A DNA stretch of 64,000 nt from Artocarpus heterophyllus (GCA_025403435.1 CM046354.1:16289836-16353835); one strand, 5' to 3'; positions 10,701-22,879 are shown, counted from the first letter of the stretch. The notes: a model not told the origin generated them from the sequence alone. A program made the numbers and translations.

Positions 10701-12421
10701 TGACAGCCGTCGTCCATTGCCTTAGAGTGTGGCGCCATTATCTACTTGGGTCTAAGTTCGTGATAATGACTGACAACATTGCAACAAGCTACTTCCAGAC
10801 CCAAAAGAAACTCAGTCCAAAGCAAGCTAGATGGCAAGACTTCTTGGCTGAATTCGATTATGTCATGGAGTACAAGCCAGGAAGGGTGAATGTGATAGCT
10901 GATGCGCTGAGTCGAAAGGCCGAGCTTTCGAGCATTTCCCAAGTCACTAGCCCATTATTGAGCAAAATCAAGGAGGGACTAAAGGCGGACCCTCAAGCAC
11001 AAAGTATCATTGCCTTGGCGAACGAGGGCAAAACACGAAGGTTTTGGCTAGCTGATGACATCCTCTACACCAAGGGCAACCGAATGTACGTACCAAAGTG
11101 GGCCAATTTGAGGAAAGACTTAATAAAGGAGTGTCATGACTCCTTATGGGCGGGCCACCCAGGTATGAAGCGCACACTTGCTCTCTTAAAGTCTGTCTAC
11201 TATTGGCCTAACATGCGAGATGGGGTCGAGGAATATGTGAGGACCTGCCTTGTCTGCCAACAAGATAAGATAGTCCAACAGCAACCAGGTGGCATGCTCA
11301 ACCCACTACCCATTCCAGAGAGACCATGGGAAAGCGTCTCTATGGACTTCATCACCTGCCTACCGAAGTCCGATGGATGTGGAAGCATTATGGTCATAGT
11401 GGACAGGTTTAGCAAGTATGCCACTTTCATTGCAGCGCCAATTGACTGCACAGCAGAGGACGCAGCCAGACTATTCCTCCGCAACGTAGTCAAACTTTGG
11501 GGCGTTCCAACAAGCATCATCAGTGACCGAGACCCTCGTTTCACTGGAAGGTTTTGGACGGAGCTGTTCAAGATGCTAGGGTCGGACTTGAACTTCTCAA
11601 CAAGCTTCCATCCGCAAAGCGACGGCCAAACGGAACGCATCAACGCTCTATTGGAGCTCTACTTGCGGCACTATGTGAGTGCCAACCAACGGGACTAGGC
11701 CAAGCTTTTAGACGTTGCACAATTTTCCTACAACTTGCAACAAAGTGAGGCCACCAACAAGAGTCCTTTTGAGATCGTCATGGGACAACAGCCAACAACC
11801 CCTCTTTCCCTTGCCACTCGCTATGAAGGGAAGAGCCCTGCTGCGTTCAAATTCGCTAAGTCATGGCATGAGCAGGCAGAACTAGCTCGGGCATCATTGC
11901 ACAAAGCAACGAAGCGCATGAAGAAATGGGCCGACAAGAAGAGGAGGCACATAGAGTTTAAGGAAGGAGACCTTGTCTTAGTTAAGCTTTTGCCACAACA
12001 GTTCAAGACATTCAGGAAGGTCCATAAGGGGCTAATACGCAAGTATGAAGGACCTTTCGAGGTAATCAAGCGTATAGGTAAGGTCTCATATAAACTCCAC
12101 CTCCCACCCAAGCTAAAGATTCATCCAGTCTTCCACGTAAGTATGCTCAAACCGTACCATGAAGACATGGAAGATCCAGAAAGAGGAGTCTCCCATCGAG
12201 CACCCATAGCTGTGGTCACCTCCTTTGACAAAGAGGTGGACGAAATACTAGCGGATCGAGTCATCCGAAGACGAGGCGTGCCAAGCTACAAGGAGTACTT
12301 TATTAAATGGAAGGGACTGCCGGACACCGAGGCTAGTTGGGAAACTGAGGAGGCACTTTGGCAATTTAAAGATCGGATCCAACAATACCACAAGGACGCG
12401 ACGAGGGCGTCGCGAGCATAG
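7751..12421 (+). pseudogene. Gag-pol polyprotein of the chromovirus, interrupted by two TAG codons
   Basis: One reading frame of 1,556 codons plus stop, broken by TAG at 9815-9817 (near the start of the RT domain) and at 11696-11698 (integrase C-terminal side); the frame is preserved across both. Domains by codon: coiled-coil-like N-terminus; retrotransposon gag (about 190-330); a basic linker; zinc knuckle CFLCDGPHWARDC (381-393); aspartic protease with LDTGATHNF (Asp at 458); RT with YLDD (about 797-800); Ty3 RNase H beginning near TDASDF (about 943); integrase with HHCC zinc finger (about 1127-1170) and D-D-35-E residues (about 1198, 1258, 1294); and a C-terminal chromodomain with FIKWKG and SWE (about 1495-1550). 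The chromodomain is expected to steer integration to modified chromatin. The product as encoded would be Gag-protease only. Confidence 0.95.
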
Positions 12422-12432
12422 GTGGGGGAGAA
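12421..12432 (+). other. Polypurine tract
   Basis: GGTGGGGGAGAA lies directly before the 3' LTR, starting at the last base of the gag-pol stop codon. It is the expected plus-strand primer site for reverse transcription. Confidence 0.85.
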
Positions 12433-12943
12433 TGTCACGCCCCACCAAGCCACGAGGAGGCTACACACTTGTCTTGGGCATTTTTGGGGGAAAGCATAGC
12501 CCAAGTGAGATTCTAGAAGGATCCAGACTGATCTACAACGTTCTACAGTATTCCAGGAGGTTCCAGCACAGTCTAGAAGCATCCTGATGAATATAGCAGA
12601 TCCTAGAAGACTCAAGACTGCTCTAGAACTCTCTAGAATATTTTATATCTGTAAATATCTTCCACACTTTGCTAGAACATTCTAGATAGTAAATAGTAGC
12701 CGTTAGATCGTTGTAAAGATCAATGTAATCTAGACTGTCCATTAGTTGGGAGGATGGCTATAAATAGGACCATCCCCTTCATTTGTAAATCATCCAAGGA
12801 AATCAAGAAGAAAAGCCTTTCCAAAGTTCTCCTTGTTCTCTCTTGTTCCCTTGTGTTCTAGGCAAGAGTGTGAGTTAGGCTGACTTAGCATCGAGGCATT
12901 GCTAAGGCCGCACGAGTAGCTTGGAGAAAGTAAGCTCGTGACA
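12433..12943 (+). repeat. 3' LTR of the chromovirus
   Basis: A 511-bp LTR with an intact TATAAATA at 12759-12766. It ends GTGACA and is followed by CTAC, the right target-site copy. It differs from the 5' LTR by six substitutions and no indels. Confidence 0.97.
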
Positions 12944-13301
12944 CTACGCACACTTTTTTTTTTTTTTTTTAGGACAACCTATGCACAGCTTTCAATCATG
13001 ACAATGTAGTAATTGTTTAGTGTGTATATAGCATTTAATTAAAAGGCATTTAAAACTTCAGCTATAATTGTAAATAATATAAAACTTTCAACAATTATAA
13101 TAAAAAGTAAAAAATTACTATAATATAAAATTTTTACGTGCTATAATTTTTAAACTTAAAACGTAAGTTACAATTTAAGTTTCAAACGAAAATTACAGCA
13201 TCCAAATTGAAGGGAAAAGTCCCAACACGCATACTAAACATCTATTTTAAGAGGCACCCATTTTCACTTAATTAAGACATATATACAGTCAATTACTTAC
13301 T

Positions 13302-13480
13302 GGTTGTTTGGCTGAGTAGTGGGAATAGTAGTTCCTACCACAAACTCAGTTATGAACAGTATAAAGCTCTCACATACTACAGTAACAATAAAAAAAAAAT
13401 TGCTACAGTGTAAAGTTCTTACATGCTACAGTAAAAGTGGTCTAACCAACGGTTCCCACCACCCTTCCAAACACCCTTTT
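13302..13480 (-). mobile_element. MITE, family A (copy A2, inverted orientation)
   Basis: Reverse-complement relative of 6621-6792: it begins GGTTGTTTGG, contains CTCAGTTATGAACAG and CTACAGTAACAATA, and ends CCAAACACCC. Non-coding. Confidence 0.7.
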
Positions 13481-13481
13481 A

Positions 13482-13644
13482 GAGTGTGGTTGATAATGTA
13501 GTTAGAACTAAAATTTTAAACAATTTTATTGTAGCATGTGACCTTTATACTGTAGCCTACTTTTGCATTATACTGTAATATATAAGATATTTACAATATA
13601 GCAGTTTCAATTATATACTTAAAACAAGATTGCCAAACGAACCT
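13482..13644 (+). mobile_element. MITE, family B (copy B1), abutting copy A2
   Basis: Begins GTGTGGTTGATAATG, contains GTTAGAACTAAAA and ATTGTAGCATGTGA, and ends TTGCCAAACG. It is related in layout to 28672-28824. It touches the preceding MITE, so the two inserted side by side or one into the other. Confidence 0.55.
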
Positions 13645-14434
13645 AAATAGGAATCCCAGCTTGTGAAAATAAATAAATAATCCCAGCAAAAGCATTATAA
13701 AATAAACGAATACATAATTTCTTTTATTTTAAGGGACATAAAAATTACTGAACGGATTGATTATTCAAGTTACATTACTGAGTTAAACAGGAGTAATTAT
13801 ACTTCAAAACTTTACACGATATAAAGGAGTTCCATAGCTCTAAAACGGATCTGAAATTAGTAGACAAAAAAGGAGAGCGTGCATATACATATGTGTATGG
13901 GATGATTATCATGTAAGTTACATGATGATGCACATATGTATTTACATTATCCCTTTCTTTTTTTTTTTTTTTTTTCCTTTTGGGGGCATTATCCATTTCT
14001 TTTGGTTTAAGAGATTATTTAATTTGGTACTTAAATATTGCAATTAAATGATTGCTGGACATTTATAAAAAGAATTCTATAAAAAAAAATTACACTATTA
14101 GTAAGAGACAATTTTGAGTTATAATGGGATCATTAAAGCAATTATATTGATCCTTTTTTTAAAGTCAATTTCATAGAGTTCGATGAAATATAACAATTTA
14201 ATAGAATTTAATGAAAATCCATTACGATGATATTATTTTTATACTGTAATACATACTTTTCTAATGTATAAATGGTTTTTTTTACAGGGAATATATAATA
14301 TACACATATTTTGTTAAAGCAAACTTACCCAAAATCTCGTAATTAAAACAATATAACAATATTCTAGTTGTTGAGGATTTCCTCCTTCACCATTCCACAA
14401 ATACATGCTACCTAATTATATCTTTTGTGAATTG
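13645..14434. other. Intergenic, no gene seen
   Basis: AT-rich sequence with a long poly-T run near 13960. No coding or RNA gene signal. Confidence 0.5.
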
Positions 14435-14435
14435 C

Positions 14436-14522
<87 letters not shown>
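14435..14522. repeat. Palindromic trinucleotide microsatellite, (AAT)n followed by (ATT)n
   Basis: About nine to eleven AAT units switch at about 14470 into some 17 ATT units. The two blocks are complementary, so the tract can form a hairpin. The open frame across it, a run of Ile then Leu codons, is an artefact. Confidence 0.95.
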
Positions 14523-14523
<1 letters not shown>

Positions 14524-15034
14524 TAACAAAACTCTCCCATCTGCTGTATATGCATGTATTTTTCATGTAAAGTTGCTTAGACAAGTGGAGAAGGCCAATC
14601 TTCTAGTAAACCATCAATTATTTCAGCTCCATATAGACTCTTTCAATCTCTATTAATTATGTTTTCTAATGTATTATGTTATTCTCAAATTACACCTCCC
14701 TCCTTCCAAAGACAAGTAGACTTGGAAACGAAGAAAAGCTCCTAGCCTGCTATAGCACTTGTCAATGCCAAGGGAACATCCTTATATATTTTAAACTATA
14801 ATTTTTATCATCTATATATATATATATATACATAAACATAATCTCACTTCCCTTTACTCGCATCTTCATCTTTCTTCGCTAATATTATTGTCATTTCTTG
14901 CTTATACCTTTTTTCCCTTTCAAATTTCTCTCCCTCACTCTGTTTCTATTGAAAACAATTTTCACGAAAATAGCGGAAACATGGTTATGATGCAGAATGT
15001 ATATAACAAAAATTTTCTCAAAACTTTTGTTAAT
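14523..15034. other. Intergenic, no gene seen
   Basis: AT-rich sequence with a short (TA)n run near 14813-14830. No convincing coding sequence. Confidence 0.5.
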
Positions 15035-15620
15035 TGTTGGGGGGCAAAACTCATTCAACAACATTCTCTCAAATTTCTCACCGAAATAATCACTCATGAA
15101 CGAAGTAAATAAAGCAGCAAGTAAATAATAATAAGAATATAAGAATTTACAGTGGTTCACTTCAATTGAAAGCTACGTCCTTTATAGGTTTTCTTGGCTG
15201 GTAGGGCTCCATTATGAGAAAATATGAATACAAAAGATTTGTTGCTAAGAATTGGCTTAGGTTATACATTATAACTAGACTCTATTTATAGTATAGGTCA
15301 ATTTCTTACCCCCAAGCCTAATTTAAATTCAAAAACAAGATAATCTCATCTCCTATTGGCTAGATCTCATCACTGTGATATCTTATAGGCCTTATCCTTT
15401 ATAAGTATCTTAGATTTGGTAGATTATGATCAACTTGAGTGCTTATCGCTATCTTGCAAATCTTCTAGTTTAGATACGGATGCAAATAGACCATTTTACC
15501 TTCTCGGGTATCATTTGGAAAGAAGCTTCTAGAACACACCGAGGTAATATGGACCAAAATCAACCTCAGGCCTTTTTGGGCCCAATACCCCACCAGGCGT
15601 AACTTGGAGATCCGACAACA
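15035..15620 (-). mobile_element. Solo LTR (minus strand), about 586 bp
   Basis: On the minus strand it starts TGTTGTCGGA and ends CCCCCCAACA, with a TATA box CTATAAATAG on that strand (plus-strand CTATTTATAG near 15291). The flanks are TTAAT (left) and TTAAG (right), a 4-of-5 target duplication. The internal phrase 'CAGTGGTTCACTT...CTACGTCC' is of the kind found in plant LTRs. No internal retrotransposon coding region adjoins, so it is read as a solo LTR. Confidence 0.65.
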
Positions 15621-15660
15621 TTAAGCATGCTATAGATTATATTAATTTAATACTTATGTT

Positions 15661-16165
15661 AAGGTGTTGAGATCCCCGGCCGGAGCCTAGCGGGCACCTC
15701 AAACGTATTGCCAAAAGGGTCCTTGCTCGGGTAGAGACCTAGCTCAGATTTGCCTCCCGTGGGGGGAGTGCGTCCCCTAGGATTTGAACATATGACCACT
15801 CGTATAAGAGGGTCTTAGGGCTTCCTATTTTGGGTGGATACTTGACCCCCGAGTGGGCCCCTGCTCAGGGAGAGACCTCGGCTCGGCAGGTGGATCCCCC
15901 TAACGAATTGTGGACGAGAAGATCCCTGCTTGGAAGAGAGACCCAACTCAGATTTTTGCCTCCAGTAAAGGAGCGTGTCCCCTGGGGTTCAAACCTTTTT
16001 CGCCTTGTTTTAAGAGGATACGGGTTCAACTCCCAAGAGACACGCTACCCCCGCGGGAGGCAAATCCTAGCCGGGTCTCTCCCTAAGCAAAGGCCCTCTA
16101 GGCAATACGTTAAAAAGGTGGCCCATGTAGTATCTCACCCTACGACCTTAAAAATGCGCATTTAA
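15661..16165. mobile_element. GC-rich foldback family: rearranged unit with an extra module (cluster A)
   Basis: Starts with GGTGTTGAGATCCCC and carries one left arm (to about 15833), then a second GC-rich module (about 15833-16010, with CCCGAGTGGGCCCCTGCTC), then a right arm with GGATACGGGTTCAACTCCC. The same left-arm, module and right-arm sequences recur in 55719-57226. GC content is clearly higher than the surrounding DNA. Non-coding. Confidence 0.8.
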
Positions 16166-16571
16166 TGTTGAGGGATTGGGTTCCCCGGCTGGAGCTTCGT
16201 AGGTCCCTTGAACGTATTGTCAGAGGGCTGCTCGAGGAGCCTCTACACAGATTTGCCTCCCGCGAAGGGAGCGAGTCCCTTAAGAGTTGAACCTGTATCT
16301 TCTTGAATAAGAGGGTCTTAGGGCTTCCTCCAGGTACCAATCCAACCAAATTGGATGGATTGGTATCTGGGAGAAGCCCTAAGACCTTGGATGGATTGGT
16401 ACTTGTGGGAAGCCCTAAGAACCTCTTATTTAAAAGGATACAGGTTCAACTCCTAAGGGACGCGCTCCCCCCACGGGAGGCAAATTTGCGTAGAGACTCC
16501 CTGAGCAGCCTCTCCGGCAATACGTTTAAGGGACCCGCCAGGCTCCAACCGGGGAACCCAATCCCTCAACA
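16166..16571. mobile_element. GC-rich foldback element, complete 406-bp palindromic copy (cluster A)
   Basis: The two ends are perfect inverted repeats for 23 bp (16166-16188 and 16549-16571; outer bases TGTTGAGGGATT). The arms stay complementary inward to a centre near GGTACCAATCC / GGATTGGTACC. The centre has an extra partial duplication (GGATGGATTGGTA occurs twice). Each arm contains a GTTCAACTCC-type motif. Non-coding; a transcript would form one long hairpin. Confidence 0.88.
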
Positions 16572-16599
16572 GCTTAAATAAATATATAAAGCTTTACTT

Positions 16600-18720
16600 A
16601 CTCGCTTGGTGAAAGATGATCAGGAAAGTTGTATTGAAAAGATGTTCTCTACAGAGCAAAACCACCATCTTCCTCATCTAGTCTTTGAATGTGTAGGTGT
16701 TGAAGGAATTATGGTTTCTAAAGGATCACTCAACGCGCCTGAGTCACATGTTAATTTCAACACATGAGCAAAACTGGTATCAATATAAAGAACTTTTCTT
16801 CCCTATCTATCTTACTTTACACACTTATATGGAAGAGATTTTGGTAGAGTACTCTTAGTCTCTTTAAGACTCACAAGTATGTAGAATGAATAGATAAGAC
16901 CCTTATTTATAGTGCATTAGAGAGACAATTAATTTTAGAAGTTTTCTCCATTTAAATTTAAATATCAAATATTTAATTAAAATAAAAGAGAATATTTTTC
17001 TTTCCTTATACTGTGTTAGGCACCACACACAAATACCATATCTATGTGTGCTGTCAATTCAAGGAAAGAAGGAGAGAAAATCTACTTATTGCCCAATATC
17101 ATTTGTATCTACATTTAACTTTTCATATTTGAACTAAATCATGTTCATTCAAAATTAGAAATTCTAAATATAAAAACTTTGTGAACAAGTTTTGAACTGT
17201 ACAAGGGAATATTGCCCTCTAGAAGTTGGCGCCATACATAATGAGACCTTCCAACTATTTATACCATACCCAACACCTAATCTTATTTGTTTCCACATTC
17301 AACTTTTCATATTTGAATTAAGTCACATTTGTTCAAAATTGAAAATACTAAATATGGAAACTTTGTAAACAAGCTTTGAACTGCACAAAGGAATATTCCC
17401 CTCTAGAAGTTGGTGTCACACACAGTGGGACCCTCTTACTGTGTGCCTTCTAAAATTAATTAATTAATTCTCATTATTTAATAATTATAAATTAATTCAT
17501 AAATAATTTTTTTAGTAAAATTTAGTTTAGAATTCCATAATTCTAAACTAATTATTCAAACTAATAATTTTACTTGTGTAAACAGTGTTTACAAAGATGG
17601 CAGGGGAACTAATGGACCTGTAATTTCAAGCGCCAATAAAACCAATATATTAATTAAACTCTTCAATTAATAGATTACTCTTTTATCAATTCCAATGTGC
17701 CTCCACTATATATTTAGAATTGCAATTTTGAAATTATAGATATATAATTACTTATTTCTTAATTAGGGTTATCTATTTGATATAGCCATTACATATATGT
17801 CAATCTTCCATCAATAATTTAGAATTAGAGCTAAGTAAGATCCTTTAATCTTTCCAATCACTTCTTTATATTAAGTTCCATTGATTCTTTAATGAATAAT
17901 AAATTCATGAACTTAATCACAAATTAAGCACTCTTATTATTCAAGCCCTAAATAAATACGAAAGAGAATTGGTAATTGCTTTTTGTTAGTGAAGGAATAT
18001 ATACCATCTTGTAATATTAACATTTTTAGCTACTTACTTCATTATGCCTCTAAAATATAAGGAATAAGATTAGATTCTTGTATCTATACTGAGTAAATTG
18101 AGAGACATAAATCCATAAATAGGAGTCTACTAATAACTCGAGATTAAAATCATCTTATATATGAATATCGGTCGATGTGGCAAGAACTTGCTATATTTAA
18201 TGGAAATTATTAGCTGTTTATATCACAACGTTTGGGTCCTATAAAATCTCATTATATATAGTGTACTTTTTAATGTCTCAATATATTAACAGTTCAGATG
18301 AGACAGTTCTATTCTTAATAGAAATGACTTGTATTAGTAGCACCCCTTCCCTTTCTGCCGTTAGATAGATTGATTGAGTCGCTCGATTACTCCCTCATAA
18401 GGGAGCTCTCTCTTTGTTCTTACACTTATTAAAGATTTTATACTTTAATTCAATAATCAATTAAGATAATTAGTTATATGTTACTGATCATTTTAATTAT
18501 CATCTTTAAATATTATCCTTTTGTATATAACTCTTATATACGATATTTAAGATTATATAGATAATTATGAAATTTTAATGATATTTATAAACTATTCAAT
18601 AATACATACATGCAAATATAATAAGAAATTCACTTTATATCTTTTATAAAACATCATATGCTTTAAAGGCTTCTATCCAAATGCACTCTTCGCATAATTA
18701 AAGTCGCGTATGTTATGGAC
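16600..18720 (-). mobile_element. Probable Ty1/copia LTR remnant (minus strand)
   Basis: Contains a minus-strand TATA box (CACTATAAATAAG, near 16905), an internal direct duplication of about 150 bp with a period near 184 (17101 and 17285, both running to CCCTCTAGAAGTTGG), and right-hand sequence of copia-LTR style (GTCGCTCGATTACTCCCTCA). No coding region adjoins. Boundaries are approximate and the superfamily assignment is inference. Confidence 0.4.
17101..17446. repeat. Direct duplication, two copies about 184 bp apart
   Basis: Copies begin ATTTGT at 17101 and 17285 and share phrases such as AACTTTTCATATTTGAA and CCCTCTAGAAGTTGG, with moderate divergence. This suggests an old duplication inside the LTR-like remnant. 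Confidence 0.8.
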
Positions 18721-19003
18721 TATGGAGACAATACATATATTTGACAGCATGACAATAACTTGACTGTAAATTAGAAGACATTCCTTCTATGACATTTTGA
18801 ATCTTCTAAGGAGTAACTCTATGTCTTTTCTTACTTTACATGTTGTCACTTATCACTATCTCCTCATCTCTTCCTTTTTTTTCTTTTCTTTTCGTTTTGC
18901 TTTTTTAAAAAAGTCTTTTTCCCAATATTTTTCTTTTCAAAATTTTTTTTCACATATATATAAAAGTGCCAATGACATTTCTTTGTCTCCCTCCTTTTCT
19001 ATT

Positions 19004-22000
19004 TGTGACACCTAAGAATTTTTGGTGCATTAAATATGCAATAATTAAAGATTATGTTAAGTAAATAATAAACAAATTTTGTGAGCTAAATTTTGTACTT
19101 GAAAATTTGTTAAATATTTTAAGAACATAAAGAGTGCCACAAGGATTACTGTTTTAATCTGATTTTTATGATAAATTTTATAAAAGTGATAATGACATTT
19201 TTAAGATTAAAAACCATGCCATAGTCTTAAACAATGAAGGAATGATATGAAAATAAGCTAGAAAGTTTAATTATTGCAAAAGGGATTGCAATAAATTTTA
19301 AGATGAAAATACAATAGAAGAAAAATTTTGTTTCAAAATATGGAAAATATACTGCATAAAGTAATACAATATAGAAGCTAGACTGTACAAAGTTAAGCAG
19401 TATAGGAATTATATTGTGGAAGGATGTAAATATGTAGGAGAGGTTGTGGAACCTCATAAACTGTATAGAAAAGAATATTAACAGCGTGAGAAATATATCG
19501 GTGTATAAAAAAAGTACAATTAGTATAAATTTAGACTGTATAAAAAGTAAAATAGGACCCATTGGTGACACTCTAAAGATAGAGAAATGCCACATCTCCC
19601 CTTGGGAGAACCAATTTTGAAGAGTGGTGGAGGACAATTGGTTTAATTGTAATTTGGTCCCTATCTTAAATTTTTTTTACACTCAAGTATCTACTTGGAT
19701 AAGCTCGCTAAAGTGTCACCTTTAAGGTGGAAAAGTGGCTACATTTTTCCAAAGGTAAATCCAGTTTTGGGCTATAGCATGACTGCAAATTTTATTCTAT
19801 TGTGGTCCCCATGGTGTGCCATAAGTAGGAAGAAGAAAAAAGGCTAGTTTGTCTCCAAGTTTTGCTTTATGAAAAACCAAGGAAGCTTAGTTTCCTTGCA
19901 CAAAAAACCAACAACCCTCCTAGACACACTCTCCATTAGTTTACTGAAAAACAACCACAAAAGTCCACCTTCATGCAAAGTTCAAGTGTTGGTGCAAAAC
20001 TAGTAATTTTGGAAGGTAAAATCCAAACTTTTCATGTGGATTTTTGTTGTTTTCTCTTAAGTTTTTTATGGTTTTAATGTGGGGTTTTACCATGAATCAT
20101 GTTAAGGAAGTATGGCCATATTTAAGTCTTTGTGGAGATCACAAAGCTCACAAAAACCCTTAGGTAAAACCTTAAACTTTATTGTAAAGTTTATGCTCTT
20201 TTTCATGGGGTTTTGTGTGTATCTATCTAAGTATAAACTATGGCATGTAAAATAAACTTTATGGTATGGTTGTGTTATGTAATTTATGGATGATAATGAT
20301 GATCGATAGATGAAAATTAGGGTTTACGATTAAAAAGGTAAAGTGTGATAAACTTCGTCATAAACACTAAGTTTAAGCAAACTAAGTATTTGATAAAATG
20401 ATTTTGGTTATGGCATGAAAAGAAAATGTTATAGCATGTTTAGGTATTATGTTGATGATAATGAGATTGAAGATTGAAAATGAAGGTTTTAAGTACCAAT
20501 GAAGAAGTTTGTTAAACTTTGTAGAAAATGCAAAATTTAACTAGTTTTTAAAGAATTAAATGTTGAGGCATTAAAGGCTGAATCATTTTTTGAGTTCAAC
20601 ACATAATTTATTGGGAACATCAAGCTAAAATCCCACTTGAATTCCAATAAGAGCAAGTTGAAAAATGTTGATTTCAATTTTGCCTTTTCAATAACATCAT
20701 TAAGATGAATGATTTTAAGGAAAGTTAAAACATAAAAGTTAGAGATCTCATCGAAATGGTTAAAGATCACGAATGGTATACAAAAATTCTATACTAATTT
20801 TAAGATATCAATTTTACGAGATTTTAAACACAAAATTTTGTTAAAAAGGAAAACATTATGAATGGTTTGAATTAGACCAAGGATCTTTTTTAAGTTTTAA
20901 TCCTTGCAAAAAACTAGATGTTTTGATGTAAGATGGGTATTTCTAGTCTTGGGGGCAAAAATATTAAGATTTTTGCATTTCATACAAAAACCATAAAACT
21001 GTGTGAAATTGAATTTTCACTTAAAAGTGTTAGTTTTTTGCATTGCTATGGGTAGTGAGTAATCACAGATTCTAAATTTGAAAGGATTTATGTTTTTTTA
21101 AAAGTATAGAAAGAGAAATACATTAAAGGCATAATAGCCAAGATTTTCATATTACTGGTCAAAACTGTAAAGTTTTGATAAAATAGATTTTTACGGAAAA
21201 AAAAAGATGTTTGGTTTTTTGTAATGTTATGAGTGGTAAAAAAATGTAAGTTTTGTTTAAAACAAGTTTTGAAAGATTTTTAAGACCCATCAAGAGTAAA
21301 ATGGTCATTTTTTATAAAATAGCCAAACAACCTGATTTAGAATAAGGTCCTTTAGTAGAAATTTTTCTATAACCCACAAGTAACAGGATAATAAAGTAAA
21401 ACGAGGAGCTTAGAAAAGTTACGAGGCTTACAAAAAAAACCTGTTAAAGGTAAAATTGTCATTTTTAAAGAAATCGCTAAAACAAAGCCCAAACACTTCG
21501 AATTAGCTAGATGCCCTCAGATGAAAAATATTCTGTAACATATTAACTAACGAAACTATCAAATGAGACAAGAATTTTGACTAAGGAACGAGCATGTTAA
21601 GAAATAAAAGAGATAGATCGATAAGAAATGAAGTAAAAAGAATGAAAGGTTAATGCTTAAGTTATGTTGTTGATCAGTAGGTCGATAATAAGAAAATTAA
21701 CTAATAATCAGGTGTCATTTAAATAAGACACAAGGCCGACCAATAGAAGAGAAAGGATAAAGTGAAAACGTTAGAGTACTGCTTATGTAAGATTCAAACC
21801 TTACCTATAGCATGAAGAAAATAATTTTCAATGCTTTGCATATGTTTAAAATATGTTTGAATTTGTTATGCATGATCATTTAAAGTTTAAGTCATGATTT
21901 TCCTTATGATTGCAACTGTTATGTTTAACGATTTAGACATTAAGTTATGTTATACATAATGTCTACTAAGATTACAAGATCGATAATCTGAACCCACATA

Positions 22001-22874
22001 TTAAGATACATAAGTGTCATACCAGCCTTCTTGACGTGAGGTTTACAAATTATGCTAAAGTTATGACCTTGTTGTTCGATGGTCTTAAGTCTTCCATGAT
22101 AAAAACATCATGCTCTCATAATTGATGATATTGGTACGAACACTTAAGTTCACAAGATAAAAAAAAGATAATAATGATGATAAAAAGTTCAAGTTAAGAA
22201 TGATAACAAGAAGTTCATAATTGAAAGTTCATGATTGAGTATAAATAGAATCATGCATTATGATATTGCCTGCGTTCCTTTTAAGTCATGCTTTTTTGAG
22301 GAATGTTTTATAAAAACATTTTATGAAGAATGTTTACAAGAAATGTTACAAGTAAGAATATAAGATGTTTTACGAGAAAAGTTTTTAAGAAGAAAGTTCC
22401 ATGAAGACAGACTTAATGTTTTGTAAGATTATGTTTGAACTTACTGAGCAAAAGCTCATTATAAGTTCCTTTATGTTGTAGGTAGTCTTATGGGAGACCA
22501 ATGTGACTGGTTGAAGAGCCCAGTGTTGCGGTGACAGATGTGGAGGTTGGGTATGGATACTACTACAATAGTTTTGTGTGGCTTAAAGGAAAAGTTTTTT
22601 ACCATTTTAAAATTTAAAAAGTTTTTAAGAAAGAAAATGTTTCTTGATGAATTTTAGAAAACGTTTTGAACGATTTTAAAGTCAAGATTTGAGCTAAGTC
22701 TCAATTTGTGTTGCTAAAAAAAGTCGTAACAGTTTCATAAATGTTTTTAAGTATATTTTAAAAAAAATTACAAAATTTTACCCAGTAATTTTTTTTTTAC
22801 TAACAAGTAAGATTCAAGTTAAGGAACGAAGTTTAAGCAAGCTAAATAACGACCTGAAAAGATGGGTCATTATA
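19004..22874 (+). mobile_element. Solo LTR of a long-LTR Ty3-type element, 3,871 bp
   Basis: Begins TGTGACACC and ends GGTCATTATA, flanked by a perfect 5-bp duplication CTATT (18999-19003 and 22875-22879). Inside are phrases shared with the 59748-62662 element: AACATAAAAGTT followed by AGATCTC, GCTCATTA before a leader-like TTGTAGGTA, and a terminal CCTGAAAA. A long TG-started element with a target duplication and no internal coding region is best explained as a solo LTR left by LTR-LTR recombination. The terminal CA has decayed to TA. Confidence 0.8.
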
Positions 22875-22879
22875 CTATT

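Larger units (their letters stand above)
7208..12943 (+). mobile_element. Ty3-type LTR retrotransposon (chromovirus), nearly complete, 5.7 kb
   Basis: Structure in order: 5' LTR, primer-binding site, one gag-pol frame, polypurine tract, 3' LTR. Both LTRs are 511 bp, start TGTCAC and end GTGACA, and differ at only 6 positions. The flanks share CTAC (7204-7207 and 12944-12947), a 4-bp duplication where 5 bp is more usual for this class. Gene order Gag-protease-RT-RNaseH-integrase-chromodomain defines a chromovirus. The short LTRs and compact size favour the Reina/Galadriel side over the long-LTR Tekay clade (inference). Two in-frame TAG codons make this copy non-autonomous. Confidence 0.95.

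Noticed and set aside
14405..14656. Open frame with long Ile and Leu runs
   Set aside because: It is a direct translation of the AAT/ATT microsatellite.
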